Shown piece by piece: positions 7,700 to 17,064 of a stretch of DNA of 55,729 nt. The stretch is taken from assembly GCA_017961705.1 (NCBI GenBank), contig JAGCWT010000220.1:1-55729 (forward strand), read 5' to 3'. The notes under the pieces were generated by a model. The model saw only the letters and a list, made by a program, of their open reading frames with translations, made no database searches and was not told the DNA's origin. This DNA comes from Treponema sp. (GTDB lineage Bacteria; Spirochaetota; Spirochaetia; Treponematales; Treponemataceae). The position numbers and the translations under genes were made by a program. How positions within the stretch are numbered: the stretch's first letter is position 1; every line of letters begins with the position of its first letter.

Positions 7700-8248
7700 A
7701 TGGAAACAAGCTACGGAATTGCCGTAATGGCACTCTTGTTCATCCTCATTCTTATTGCATTCAAGTGGCGCAGAAAAATAATCCAGGACACCATCAAGGA
7801 ATTTTCAGAAAAGCCTTATTCCTATACCCTGGTCATCCACGGCCAAGACGAAGATGCCATTGCAGACAAGATAATCGTAAACGCAGGCCCAGCCCTTTCT
7901 GCCTTCACCAAGGAAGACTTTAATCCGGAAAGCTTTACCGTTACGGTAAGGGAAGGAGACAAAAGCGAAAACAGAAAGGCAAGCAAAGCCTACCCTTGCG
8001 ACATAGACGGAAACGCAGCAGAGGGCAGTTCAGAAGAAGGGCAGAGCGCAACCCACTTTGCCCTAGAACTTGAATCAAACACAGGAAGCAGCTTGGAGCA
8101 CCCCTTCGTAAAAAGCGGCAAAAAAAATCCCCAGTCAGATTCAGCAGAGACCCAGTGCAAGAACAAGGAAAACTACGAGTATTCAATAAGCCACAACAAG
8201 CTTCCCCAGCCGGTCACCCTTTGCAACGACTGGTGGTGGCAATCTTAA
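7700..8248 (+). CDS. Membrane-anchored protein of unknown function
   Basis: 182 residues. One N-terminal transmembrane helix (about 6-22) is followed by WRRK, predicting a cytoplasmic bulk. Residues 30-80 form a short ordered region (YTLVIHGQDEDAIADKIIVNAG), and the remainder is polar, low-complexity and probably disordered. A strong Shine-Dalgarno (aaaaggag) precedes the ATG. It follows arfB by 12 bases. I do not recognise a family. Confidence 0.7.
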   Translation: METSYGIAVMALLFILILIAFKWRRKIIQDTIKEFSEKPYSYTLVIHGQDEDAIADKIIVNAGPALSAFTKEDFNPESFTVTVREGDKSENRKASKAYPCDIDGNAAEGSSEEGQSATHFALELESNTGSSLEHPFVKSGKKNPQSDSAETQCKNKENYEYSISHNKLPQPVTLCNDWWWQS

Positions 8249-8350
8249 CAGAGCCTTAAAAGCACAAGTCAAATTCCTATAAACTCGCAAAAAAATAATT
8301 CCGATACTTACAGAGGTGGGAATCCCGGGGAGAAAGATACGGGAGGAATT

Positions 8351-8890
8351 ATGGCTGATATTTTGCAGGAATTGCTAAAGCGGAGAAGCTGCCGCAAATA
8401 CAAGTCCTCACTTATCAAGGATGAAGAGCTTGAAAAAATAATCACGGCAGGTGAATATGCCGCGAGCGGAAAAAATTTGCAGTCTGCAATAATCATTGCG
8501 GTTACAAACAAAGCCGTCCGCGACAAAATCGCTGCCATGAATGCGGCGGTTCTAGGACAAGGGCCGGAAGTGGATCCGTTTTACGGAGCGCCAGAAATAC
8601 TTATCGTGCTTGCAGATAAAAATGTACCAACCCACATTTACGACGGTGCACTTGTTATGGGCAACATGATGGCAGAAGCTTCCAGCCTGGGAATCGGTTC
8701 ATGCTGGATTCACAGGGCACGTGAAGAATTCCAGACGGAAGAAGGCAAGGCTATGCTAAAGGCATGGGGCATTAGCGGGGACTACGAGGGAATCGGCCAT
8801 TTGGCAATAGGTTATCCGGTAGTTACGGTTCAAAAAGCCCTACCAAAGCCTCCGCCCCGCAAAGAAAACTATGTCTATTTTATAAAATAG
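8351..8890 (+). CDS. Nitroreductase family flavoprotein
   Basis: FMN-dependent NAD(P)H oxidoreductase fold. 179 residues begin with the family hallmark RRSCRKYKSSLIKDEELEKI, in which the basic residues contact FMN phosphate, then AASGKNLQSAIIIAV and the central GNMMAEASSLGIGSCWIHR helix. The C-terminal IGYPV is typical. Substrate is unknown; family members reduce nitro compounds, quinones or enoates. Shine-Dalgarno gggagg is well placed. An intrinsic terminator follows at 8911. Confidence 0.92.
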   Translation: MADILQELLKRRSCRKYKSSLIKDEELEKIITAGEYAASGKNLQSAIIIAVTNKAVRDKIAAMNAAVLGQGPEVDPFYGAPEILIVLADKNVPTHIYDGALVMGNMMAEASSLGIGSCWIHRAREEFQTEEGKAMLKAWGISGDYEGIGHLAIGYPVVTVQKALPKPPPRKENYVYFIK

Positions 8891-8910
8891 GCATTTTGTG
8901 CTAGAATAAG

Positions 8911-8945
8911 ACCGCAGTGTTTTTCGCTGCGGTTTTATTTTTTTA
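8911..8945 (+). terminator. Intrinsic terminator after the nitroreductase gene
   Basis: 7-bp stem accgcag/ctgcggt with loop tgtttttcg, followed by a tttta-ttttttt run that runs into the next gene's upstream region. Confidence 0.85.
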
Positions 8946-8956
8946 TGGAGTTCATG

Positions 8957-11839
8957 ATGAAAATCAAAAATGCAAAGTTAAAAATTTTTGCCATTATTGC
9001 AGCCCTTCTTGCAGAAACAGCACTTGTTTCCTGCAAGAAAGCGCAGAATTTTAGCGAGCACAAGCTCAGCAACGGACTTACGGTTTTTACGGCAGAAAAC
9101 CATGCGGTTCCACTTGTCTACATAGAAATAGCGGTAAAGGCAGGTGGCGTTACCCAGACAAAAGAAAACGCAGGCCTCTTCCACCTTTACGAGCACATGA
9201 TGTTCAAGGGAAATTCCCTCTACCCTGATGCGGCTTCCGTACAGCGCGCACTCAGCGACATGGGCTGCACAAACTGGAACGGAACCACAGGCCTTAACTG
9301 CGTAAACTATTTTATCACAGTTCCATCCGACCAGCTAGAAACAGGACTTGCCTTCTGGAACGCAGCAATCAGAAGCCCCCTCATGAAAGAAGATGAACTG
9401 GAAAAAGAAAAGAAAGTAGTCCTTTCAGAAATTCAGGGTGGGCTTGCCGAACCGGGAACAATATTCAGCAACTACCTTATCTCCAACCTCTTCCCCGATG
9501 AACCCTACCGCCTTTCCCCAAGCGGATCCGCAGACGTTGTAAAAGACGCAAGCGTTTTGCAGCTGCGTGCCCTGCAGAACAAATACTACATTCCCAAGAA
9601 CGCAGCCCTTTTTGTTGGCGGAGACATAGAAGAAAAGGAAGCCCTAAAGCTAATAGAAAGAATCTGGGGCTCATGGAGCAACAACGGAAACGAAGCACCG
9701 GCAGTAGGAAAGCAGCAGAGCATGACCCCCTTTGCAAGCACAAAATACGCCGTAATGCCAAGCGACAGGGTTTCCCCTCAGATTGCAGAAATAGAAATAA
9801 ACTTCCGCGGTGCAGACGCAGACTTTGACAGGCAAGACTCCTATGCCTTGGACTACATGCTGAACCTGCTTGACGACCCGGACGGAATATTCAAAAAGAC
9901 GGTTGCAGAAAACCAGGAACTCTGCATCCCGGACGTTCAGTACATTTCTTCCGGTTACGGAACATCCCGCGCAGACAGTCTAATCTCCTTTTCCGCAACA
10001 GTCCTTCAGCCAGAAAAGGAACTTCCAAAGCGCGCAAAAATTTTCATGGACCAGATTCTGGAAAAAGCAATTCCTGCATTCCTGAATGATGAAGAACTTT
10101 TTACGAACGTTACAAAACTCAAAATAGAAAAGTCACTGGAAAACAACGACATCTGGGCTGGCCAGACTGCAACCGGACTTTTGCAGCAGATACGCTTCTG
10201 GTGGACGGTTACGGACTCCGACTACTACAAAAGCTACAACAAAAAAGTCGGCTACACAAAAAAACAGGACGTAGAATCCGTAATCCAAAAATACATCCTT
10301 GGCAAGAACCCCATCGTAACGATTCTTGTTAATCCGGAAATATACGAAAAGTCAAAGGATGAATTTGCAGCAGCAGGTTTTGAAACGGTAACTTCCCAAA
10401 ACGCATTCTGGTGGAACAATCCAAAGTACAATCCAGACAAGACCCTAATCGCAGCAGAAGAAAAAAATGCGGAAGAAAACTTCAAGCCGGACATGCAAAT
10501 CTACCAGCCGCAGAACAAGCAGGATGCCAACTACAACATTCAGGACAAGCTGGAAGTAAAAGAATTTACTCTCAAAAACGGCATACCCGTTTACTTTAAA
10601 AAGCAGGACTCAACACAAATAAATTCCGTTACAATTGCAGTACGAGGAGGCATTGCCCGCCTTACACCGGAAACATCTGGTTTAGAAGACGCACTCTTTA
10701 CCATGATGGCTTCCTCTTCAAAAAAATACGACTACGCTGCCCACAACACCCTGGAATTTGAAACGGATTCTTCAATTCATTCATCAAGCACAAGGCTTGG
10801 CAGCATGATAACGCTTACAGCCATAGACAAAAATCTTTTTGAAGCCCTCCCCTACTTAACCGACGGCTTCCTCCACCCTTCATACGAAAAATTGGTCTAC
10901 CAGAATTTAACCACTTCGCTAAGGCAGAAAATCCAGTCCATGCTAAATTCCCCGGAATCAATCTTGGGCTACGAGGCAAGCAAGGTATTCTATAAGGGCC
11001 ACCCCTACGAAACAAAGGTAAGCGTAAGGCCAGAGTCTTTTGAAAACATCACGATAGCCAACATGAAAAAGCTGCACAAAGAAATCATGGCACCGGAAAA
11101 CATTTTTGTCGTGGCAGTAGGAAACGCAAATTCAAGCAAGCTGGTCTCCGAGCTGAACAAAACCCTCGGCCAGCTAAAAACTACCGGTGGCAAGGTCTAC
11201 AAGATTCCTCACGTAGATCCTGTTACAATAAAAGGTGAACCTGTAATCCTAACCCACCCAAGCGCGGCTGGCACAGGCTACGTCTCCCGCTTCTTTGCAA
11301 CGCCTTCAATCACAAGCCCAGACTACCCGGCGGCACTCCTTGCAGCTTCCATGTATTCAACGGTAATGTTCAATGTTGTGCGCGAACACCACGGTGTCTG
11401 CTACACACCCGGAAGCTACTGCGGAAGCGGCTTTGCCCCAATCGGCGAAGAATACCTCTTTAAGCTTTCAAACCCGGAAAGTTTTGCCTCTGCAATGGAC
11501 GAAGCAAGAAACTACATGCTAAAAGGCCAGCTAATAGAATCCCTTGATGATGACGGAAACTACATCTTTAGCAAGATAAGCGACAGGCTTCAAAGCTACA
11601 AGAACAAATACATCAACTCAACATACGGCTCATCCGCAACCACAGGAAACATAGCTTCCACAATCGTCACCAACTTGCTCACCTACGACGACATCTCCCA
11701 CGACCTCAAGACAGACGCAGAAGTTATGAATGTTTCAGAAGATGAAGTTATAAATGCATTCAAGAAATACTGGGTTGACGAACCAAGCCAGTGGTGGCTT
11801 ATGGTTGGCCCGGACATGAAGGACAGAATTAAATTCTGA
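8957..11839 (+). CDS. M16 family metalloprotease, lipoprotein, two-domain
   Basis: Large insulinase/pitrilysin-type peptidase. From ATG 8957, placed 6 bases after a GGAG, the product is 960 residues. An N-terminal lipoprotein signal ends ALVSC. The inverted zinc motif HLYEH is at about 76-80 with the third ligand Glu near 158 (VVLSE). The C-terminal half (about 530-960) is a second M16 repeat without the zinc motif, as in other clamshell-type members. It is probably anchored to the outer side of a membrane and degrades peptides there. Standing alone between a terminator and a convergent gene, it is monocistronic. The ATG at 8945 lacks a ribosome site. Confidence 0.92.
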   Translation: MKIKNAKLKIFAIIAALLAETALVSCKKAQNFSEHKLSNGLTVFTAENHAVPLVYIEIAVKAGGVTQTKENAGLFHLYEHMMFKGNSLYPDAASVQRALSDMGCTNWNGTTGLNCVNYFITVPSDQLETGLAFWNAAIRSPLMKEDELEKEKKVVLSEIQGGLAEPGTIFSNYLISNLFPDEPYRLSPSGSADVVKDASVLQLRALQNKYYIPKNAALFVGGDIEEKEALKLIERIWGSWSNNGNEAPAVGKQQSMTPFASTKYAVMPSDRVSPQIAEIEINFRGADADFDRQDSYALDYMLNLLDDPDGIFKKTVAENQELCIPDVQYISSGYGTSRADSLISFSATVLQPEKELPKRAKIFMDQILEKAIPAFLNDEELFTNVTKLKIEKSLENNDIWAGQTATGLLQQIRFWWTVTDSDYYKSYNKKVGYTKKQDVESVIQKYILGKNPIVTILVNPEIYEKSKDEFAAAGFETVTSQNAFWWNNPKYNPDKTLIAAEEKNAEENFKPDMQIYQPQNKQDANYNIQDKLEVKEFTLKNGIPVYFKKQDSTQINSVTIAVRGGIARLTPETSGLEDALFTMMASSSKKYDYAAHNTLEFETDSSIHSSSTRLGSMITLTAIDKNLFEALPYLTDGFLHPSYEKLVYQNLTTSLRQKIQSMLNSPESILGYEASKVFYKGHPYETKVSVRPESFENITIANMKKLHKEIMAPENIFVVAVGNANSSKLVSELNKTLGQLKTTGGKVYKIPHVDPVTIKGEPVILTHPSAAGTGYVSRFFATPSITSPDYPAALLAASMYSTVMFNVVREHHGVCYTPGSYCGSGFAPIGEEYLFKLSNPESFASAMDEARNYMLKGQLIESLDDDGNYIFSKISDRLQSYKNKYINSTYGSSATTGNIASTIVTNLLTYDDISHDLKTDAEVMNVSEDEVINAFKKYWVDEPSQWWLMVGPDMKDRIKF

Positions 11840-11850
11840 TGAATTAAATT

Positions 11851-12852
11851 CTAGCGCGTTAAAACCCTTGCAGACTTTTCCTCCTGCAAATATTCAAACA
11901 AGCCTTTCCTTAAGCGGGAAATGTTTGGGCAGGAGGATTTGCTGTAATCGATGAATGCGTCAAACTCGCACTGCAAAAGATACATTTCCCTAAGGCAGCC
12001 GGAATAATGGCGGGCAAGGGTGTATTCAGCGCACTGGGTTTTTAAGAAAACAGAACATACCTTTTTTAATACGGCACGCGGAAGCTTTGTCCAAGTCATA
12101 AAGGCAGGCTCCGGTTGAATGCCGTATTTTTTTAACACAGCAAAACCTTCCCTAACAGAATCAATCATGCAGGAAACAAGGTCTGGCCTTGCGGCAAGTT
12201 CGTAATTGTCCCCGTTGCAGCAAAACAAGGCATTCGCGGCAGAAGAAGAAATAACGGCATGGGTCTTTAGCCAGGCATCTGCATTGCGGGCAAAAGAAGC
12301 ATCAAAGCCGCAGCCACGCAAAAGCTCCAAAAGCCTTTTTACCCGCTCAGTCTTTTTGTCGGAAAACTCGCCGGCAACAGTAGGGCGGAACATTTTCTGG
12401 GCGTAGTTTCCCATAAGATAATTTATGCCCTCATCAGTTTCGTAACCACCGGCAGAAATAGAGCAGAACATCATGCGGTCAATGCCAAGCAGTTTTTCCA
12501 CATCGTAAAAGCCCATGGCGGTATTTATCATAAAAACAATGTTGGTATTCTGCACGGAAACCAAATCAGAAAGCAGGGAATCAACGCGAAGCCTTTCAAC
12601 CGCAACCACAACAAAATCGTATTGGTCCAAGTTGCTGGCATCCTCAACAACTTCCACATAAGCCGTCTCCGTCCAGCCCGACGCAGCGTTAATCAGAGTA
12701 ATTCCGCAGTCGCTTATCCACTTGGCTTTTTTCCCGCTCTCGCAAATCGTTACGGCTATGCCCTGCTCGGAAAGTTTACAGGCAAGTATCTGGCTTTCTA
12801 CATTTGTGCCGTAGATTAAAAATTTTAGCGCAGACTTATTTTCACCGCTCAT
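11851..12852 (-). CDS. Ketopantoate reductase (ApbA/PanE) family protein, altered nucleotide motif
   Basis: 333 residues with an N-terminal Rossmann domain and C-terminal helical domain of the ApbA/PanE family, which reduces 2-dehydropantoate with NADPH for CoA synthesis. The usual GxGxxG loop is replaced by YGTNVESQ, so cofactor binding may differ. Residues expected around a catalytic Lys and Asn/Ser in the C-terminal half are hard to assign by eye. It may be a paralogue with another substrate rather than the true PanE. Promoter TTGAGG-17-TAGAAT is at 12909-12881, with a GGCGGTG ribosome site. Confidence 0.7.
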   Translation of the reverse strand: MSGENKSALKFLIYGTNVESQILACKLSEQGIAVTICESGKKAKWISDCGITLINAASGWTETAYVEVVEDASNLDQYDFVVVAVERLRVDSLLSDLVSVQNTNIVFMINTAMGFYDVEKLLGIDRMMFCSISAGGYETDEGINYLMGNYAQKMFRPTVAGEFSDKKTERVKRLLELLRGCGFDASFARNADAWLKTHAVISSSAANALFCCNGDNYELAARPDLVSCMIDSVREGFAVLKKYGIQPEPAFMTWTKLPRAVLKKVCSVFLKTQCAEYTLARHYSGCLREMYLLQCEFDAFIDYSKSSCPNISRLRKGLFEYLQEEKSARVLTR

Positions 12853-12880
12853 TGTTCACCGCCACTTTTTTTATGCCCTT

Positions 12881-12909
12881 ATTCTAGCAAATAATATTTT
12901 CTTCCTCAA
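12881..12909 (-). promoter_or_regulatory. Promoter of the ApbA-family gene
   Basis: Minus-strand TTGAGG (12909-12904), exactly 17 bases, extended -10 TGC-TAGAAT (12886-12881). Confidence 0.6.
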
Positions 12910-12942
12910 TATACAAGAACTCGTCTTTTACTATATATTTTT

Positions 12943-13130
12943 ATGCAAAGCAATCGGAAAGCACCCTTCGGGTACACCGCATGCACTTGCTACGGTGTAT
13001 GTGTGCAGCGGAAGTCAAAGCCGGCTGGAAACCCGCATTGGAGCGGAACGAGCGCAGCGAGTTTAATTTCCTATTCCGCGACACCGCGGGTTTATCAGAC
13101 TGATTTGACTGGGAGCGGAACACAAAACTG
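12943..13130. repeat. Repeat family 3, copy 2, plus adjoining hairpin
   Basis: 12943-13020 matches 4560-4645 in the same order of blocks; tacaccg/cggtgta can pair. It is followed by an inverted repeat aaacccgc/gcgggttt spanning about 13029-13094. These occupy the 342-base gap between the two divergent genes; no ORF is supported. Confidence 0.6.
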
Positions 13131-13194
13131 CTTTACGTGTTCAATATAAAAAGTATATAGAATTTTATTTTCCTTCCCGCTATAATCTCTTTTC

Positions 13195-13896
13195 ATGAAG
13201 AACACGCTCAAAGAATTCAGCTTTAAAAAAATGATATTCCAGCCGCAGTTTGCAAAGAAATTCTGCTGCATGTTTTTTGGAATTCTTTTTATGGGATTTT
13301 TCCTATCCTTCCTGATTAAGATAAACTGGGGAACAGACCCGGCCTCTTTCCATAACAAAACCATTTCACTGGCACTGGGATGGACTTTTGGCAACTGGCA
13401 GCTTCTTTACAACACAGTCTGCTGTGTAATAGTCCTTCTTATTAACTGCAAGCTGATAGGCCTTGGCACATTTTTTAACTGGGTGCTCATCGGCTATACC
13501 GCAGACTTTTTCTGCTGGCTTTGGGACAGAACAATTCCTGCCGCAATATTTTCCACAAACGAATACCTTGCGCTAAAGCTTGCAATTTTTGTGCTTGCCC
13601 TTTTGCTCTTTGTAATAAGCGCAGCCTTCTACATGAATGCCCAGCTTGGACTTTCACCCTATGATGCCCTTGCAAGAATATTTTCTGAAGCTACGGAAAA
13701 GCACCTGCCCCACTTTGCATCAAGAATCATTTACGACATGACAATCGTTGCAATTGGAGCAACGGTCGGCATTATATTTGGAGTTCCAATAAAAACAGCC
13801 CTGCCAGGCTCAATTGCAGTTGGACTTTTACTTGGCCCCGCAATTCAGCTGGTAGGAACTTTTGTAAACAAGCACATTTTAAAAATAGAGTCTTAA
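13195..13896 (+). CDS. YczE/YyaS/YitT-like integral membrane protein
   Basis: 233 residues with about five hydrophobic helices. The order of segments (GFFLSFLIKINWGTDPASF near the N-terminus, AQLGLSPYDALAR in the middle, GVPIKTALPGSIAVGLLLGP near the end) fits the YczE/YyaS membrane family. Function is unknown. A TATAAT (13181-13186) lies only 8 bases before the ATG with no Shine-Dalgarno, so the mRNA may be leaderless. The stop codon overlaps the 3' end of the convergent glutamine synthetase gene by 4 bases. Confidence 0.78.
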   Translation: MKNTLKEFSFKKMIFQPQFAKKFCCMFFGILFMGFFLSFLIKINWGTDPASFHNKTISLALGWTFGNWQLLYNTVCCVIVLLINCKLIGLGTFFNWVLIGYTADFFCWLWDRTIPAAIFSTNEYLALKLAIFVLALLLFVISAAFYMNAQLGLSPYDALARIFSEATEKHLPHFASRIIYDMTIVAIGATVGIIFGVPIKTALPGSIAVGLLLGPAIQLVGTFVNKHILKIES

Positions 13897-15986
13897 ATCC
13901 TAAAAAGCAGGTCTTCGTAGCTAGGATAAGGCTTGCAAGACTCTGCCAAGAGTGGCTCTATCTCGTCGGCAACGGCACGCGCTTTTGCCATAGCAGGAAT
14001 AACTTCATCCGCGTAGGCTCTGGCCTGTGCCATAAAATCCTCGTTCTGCTTTGCCCTGGCATGGCAGCTGCTCAAGTCCGCTTCCTTTTCCGCAAGCTCG
14101 TTCACAAGCGCATCCAGTTTTTCCAAAAGCTTTTCCTGAGCAAAAGCCCTTGCACCTGGAACGACAGCCTTAAGGTTTATGGCCGCACTGCTAACTTCGT
14201 TGATGTACCTGAATGCACAAGGCAAAATGTCCTTGTTTATCATCTCAAGCATAGTCTCAACTTCTATGTTCAAAACCTTGCAGTATTTTTCCAGCTTTAT
14301 GTCATAGTGGCTCTTCATCTCCACATCTGTGTAAACGCCAAGGTCGGTAAAGAGCTTAATGTTCTTTTTGTCAAGATAATGTGCCACCGCATCGGGAAGG
14401 GTACGCAGGTTCAAGAGGCCGCGCTTTTCCGCTTCTTTTACCCAGCTTGCATCGTAGCCGTTGCCGTTAAAGAGGATTCTCCAGTGGGCAGTAATCTCCC
14501 TCTTTATAAGGGCCTGCAATGCACTGTTAAAGTCGTCCGCTTTTTCAAGTTCATCTGCAAACTGGCCAAGGGTAAAGGCAACAATACTGTCCAAAGTAGT
14601 GTTTGGACCTGCAATGCTAAGACTTGAACCCACTGAGCGGAATTCAAATTTGTTTCCAGTAAAAGCAAAGGGGCTTGTCCTGTTGCGGTCAGTTGAATCC
14701 TTTGGAATCTGCGGCAGAACGTCAACGCCAATTGTCATCTTAAGGTTTGCCTTGTTGTCGTAAGGCTTTCCGTCTTTAATGGATTCCAGAACTGCATAAA
14801 GTTCATCGCCAAGATAGACGCTAATTATTGCAGGCGGTGCTTCATGGGCTCCAAGGCGGTGGTCGTTACCGGCAGATGCAACGCTAATGCGGAGCAAATC
14901 CTGGTTTTCGTCCACAGCCTTGATGATTGCGGTAAGGAACAAAAGGAACTGGGCATTTTTTTCCGGAGTTGCGCCAGGTTCAAGAAGGTTTTCACCCTCA
15001 TTCGTACTTATTGACCAGTTGTTGTGCTTTCCGCTGCCATTCACTCCTTCAAAGGGCTTTTCGTGCAAAAGGCATACAAGTCCGTGGCGGCGGGCAACCT
15101 TCTTCATCACTTCCATGGTAAGCTGGTTCTGGTCAGTGGAAAGGTTTGTCGTAGTAAAAATTGGAGCCATCTCGTGCTGGGCAGGGGCAGCCTCGTTGTG
15201 TTCGGTCTTGCTAAGAATTCCGTACTTCCACAGGGTATCGTTAAGGTCTTCCATGTACTTTACGATGATTGGCTTAAGTGCCGCAAAATACTGGTCGTCC
15301 ATCTCCTGACCCTTTGGCGGTTTTGAACCAAAGAGGGTGCGTCCGGTCATGCGAAGGTCCTTGCGCTGCTCGTAAAGCTTTTCGTTCACAAGAAAATATT
15401 CCTGCTCTGCGCCAACCGTCGTTACAATATGCTTTACAGTCTTGTTGCCAAAAAGGCGGAGTATGCGGAGGGTCTGCTTGTTCAAAGCTTCCATTGAACG
15501 CAGCAAAGGCGTCTTTTTGTCCAGGGCCTCTCCCGTATAAGAGCAAAATGCCGTTGGAATGCAAAGCGTGTGTTCCTTAATAAAGGGATAGGCAGTAGGA
15601 TCCCAAACCGTGTAACCGCGGGCTTCAAAAGTTGCACGGCGGCCACCAGACGGAAAAGAAGAAGCGTCCGGTTCACCCTTAACAAGCTCCTTTCCGCTAA
15701 AAGTCATTATTACAGTTCCGTCATCCTGCGGCGTAATAAAAGAATCATGCTTTTCCGCAGTTATACCGTTAAGCGGCTGGAACCAATGGGTAAAGTGGGT
15801 TGCACCTTTTTCTATGGCCCATTCCTTCATTGCGTGGGCAACCTGATTTGCAACGTCAAGCTGGAGCGGTTCCCCGTTGTCCAGCGTCTTCTTTAGCGCC
15901 TTAAAAGTTTCCTTAGAAAGACGTGCTTGCATTGCCTTCTGGTTGAATACCATGCTTCCAAAAAGTTCAGGAACGTTAGTTGCCAT
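13893..15986 (-). CDS. glnN: Glutamine synthetase type III
   Basis: ATP-dependent amidation of glutamate, the main ammonium-assimilation reaction. About 697 residues, the length of the GSIII class found in Bacteroidetes, spirochaetes and cyanobacteria, with class-specific blocks: THWFQPLNG near the N-terminus, the VGAEQEYFLVNE active-site segment, NEAAPAQHEMAP, GVNGSGKHNNWS, and the C-terminal helical extension. The start used is ATG 15986, 5 bases after a GGGGGA; ATG 15998 has no ribosome site. The gene has its own promoter and a long hairpin with a U-run before the start, so expression is probably attenuated. Confidence 0.95.
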   Translation of the reverse strand: MATNVPELFGSMVFNQKAMQARLSKETFKALKKTLDNGEPLQLDVANQVAHAMKEWAIEKGATHFTHWFQPLNGITAEKHDSFITPQDDGTVIMTFSGKELVKGEPDASSFPSGGRRATFEARGYTVWDPTAYPFIKEHTLCIPTAFCSYTGEALDKKTPLLRSMEALNKQTLRILRLFGNKTVKHIVTTVGAEQEYFLVNEKLYEQRKDLRMTGRTLFGSKPPKGQEMDDQYFAALKPIIVKYMEDLNDTLWKYGILSKTEHNEAAPAQHEMAPIFTTTNLSTDQNQLTMEVMKKVARRHGLVCLLHEKPFEGVNGSGKHNNWSISTNEGENLLEPGATPEKNAQFLLFLTAIIKAVDENQDLLRISVASAGNDHRLGAHEAPPAIISVYLGDELYAVLESIKDGKPYDNKANLKMTIGVDVLPQIPKDSTDRNRTSPFAFTGNKFEFRSVGSSLSIAGPNTTLDSIVAFTLGQFADELEKADDFNSALQALIKREITAHWRILFNGNGYDASWVKEAEKRGLLNLRTLPDAVAHYLDKKNIKLFTDLGVYTDVEMKSHYDIKLEKYCKVLNIEVETMLEMINKDILPCAFRYINEVSSAAINLKAVVPGARAFAQEKLLEKLDALVNELAEKEADLSSCHARAKQNEDFMAQARAYADEVIPAMAKARAVADEIEPLLAESCKPYPSYEDLLFRI

Positions 15987-16012
15987 ATTTTCCCCCATTC
16001 AATTTTGCTAAC

Positions 16013-16082
16013 AAAAAAAGCGATATGAATAACAATTCGCTGCCACTTTCTGCGACCGGCAAGAATTATTAGTCACATCGCC
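16013..16082 (-). promoter_or_regulatory. Long terminator-like hairpin in the glnN leader
   Basis: On the minus strand: arm gcgatgtga pairs with tcatatcgc (one G-U); inside it taataattc pairs with gaattgtta (one G-U), separated by a single mismatch; then tgcc/ggca. The outer arm is followed directly by TTTTTTT. It lies between the promoter and the ribosome site of glnN. This has the shape of an intrinsic terminator used as an attenuator, though no alternative antiterminator was found. It does not match the glutamine riboswitch consensus I know. Confidence 0.7.
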
Positions 16083-16095
16083 TCTCATACAATTA

Positions 16096-16130
16096 ACTAT
16101 ACAGTATAGTTTTTTGCACCTTTTGTCAAG
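16096..16130 (-). promoter_or_regulatory. glnN promoter with palindromic operator
   Basis: Minus-strand TTGACA (16129-16124) and TATACT (16108-16103), with a short 15-base spacer. The -10 lies inside a perfect 7-1-7 palindrome, actatac-t-gtatagt, at 16096-16110. A repressor or activator that compensates for the short spacer could bind here (inference). Confidence 0.6.
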
Positions 16131-16177
16131 GCAGTAAAATCCAGCCCAAAAGCCTGTCCATTCTCTTCTGGCGGTTC

Positions 16178-16262
16178 CCTGCCTAAAGGCAGGTCGGGCT
16201 TTCCGGGGTTCCGCCTTCCGGCTCCATTGCTATCGCAACGGCTTCGCCGCCCCTCCAATCAC
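16178..16262 (-). repeat. Dispersed structured repeat, family 1, copy 2
   Basis: Minus-strand order: gattggaggggcggcg, hairpin ccgttgc-gata-gcaatgg, hairpin gccggaaggc, ggaaccccggaaagcccg, then a terminal hairpin cctgccttta-ggcagg. It occupies the gap upstream of glnN; 16263-16384 holds nothing further that I recognise except a short palindromic unit around 16321-16345. Confidence 0.8.
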
Positions 16263-16384
16263 TAACCGGTCTCCTACAGAAAAGCACTTCCGTAAAAGAA
16301 GCAAACTCTTTCCCTAACCGTCATACCGAACTTGATTCGGCATCTGTAGATGTTACAGCCCTTTAGTCTCAACTGAATTTTCTT

Positions 16385-17020
16385 TCACTCATCAGGAAAA
16401 GCCTTCCGCTTTCTGAACAGGGTTAAAAATTTTGAAAGCCCCCTGTCCAAACAAGATGGCTTTTCATACTTCCATTCAAGGTCGAGTTTGCTCAAGAAAT
16501 TCTTTTCAAATCTTTCCTTGATTGGAATTTCTTGTTTTGTTGGCTCTACATCGTTAAAGGAAAACCACTTGCAATTTTTTTTGGGGCGTATCTGATCTTC
16601 AACAAGTTCATACGCAAAAGAATAGCCGTCAAGCCTAATAACTATTTTTCCAGTTGTGAATTGGGGAATAAAAAAATGAACGGCAGCGTTCACGTCATAC
16701 AGATAAACAGTTGCATCAACAGACAGGGGAAAATAATACCAATCATCTTTTATTATCCCCTCCCTTGTCATCCATTCCTTTGCGCCATCACTCAGTTTAT
16801 ACGGTTCATCCATTTTCAGGCTTAGTTTATATCCATCACCATCCAACACATAAACATGAAACTCAGGATTTTCATAAACAGCATCCCAAACAATTTTATT
16901 TATCTCTTCAAGTGCCTTATTCTTAATCTTATAATCCACAGGCCATGGATAATCGTAAGCATACAAGCGGCAAAAACTTAACACAAACAAAACAACAATC
17001 AGCTTTTTAGCATTTCTCAT
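16385..17020 (-). CDS. Exported protein of unknown function
   Basis: From ATG 17020, with GGGAGAG 5 bases upstream, the product is 211 residues. Residues 1-20 form a signal peptide ending CRLYA. The mature part is rich in aromatic residues and beta-prone (WYYFPLSVDATVYLYDVN, IVIRLDGYSFAYEL) and ends in a basic tail. No family is recognised. It lies downstream of the CxxCG gene on the same strand with a 44-base gap and has the same AT-rich composition, so they probably form a transferred pair. A periplasmic immunity-like role is possible but unproven. Confidence 0.65.
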   Translation of the reverse strand: MRNAKKLIVVLFVLSFCRLYAYDYPWPVDYKIKNKALEEINKIVWDAVYENPEFHVYVLDGDGYKLSLKMDEPYKLSDGAKEWMTREGIIKDDWYYFPLSVDATVYLYDVNAAVHFFIPQFTTGKIVIRLDGYSFAYELVEDQIRPKKNCKWFSFNDVEPTKQEIPIKERFEKNFLSKLDLEWKYEKPSCLDRGLSKFLTLFRKRKAFPDE

Positions 17021-17064
17021 TATTCTCTCCCTTCTGATAACTGCCAACATGATAGAAAAAAGCA

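Noticed and set aside
14061..15326. Several open frames opposite glnN
   Set aside because: Antisense shadows of a well-conserved gene with no ribosome sites or recognisable domains.
16013..16082. Glutamine riboswitch in front of glnN
   Set aside because: The loop sequences do not match the glnA RNA consensus as I know it; the structure is better described as a terminator-like hairpin.
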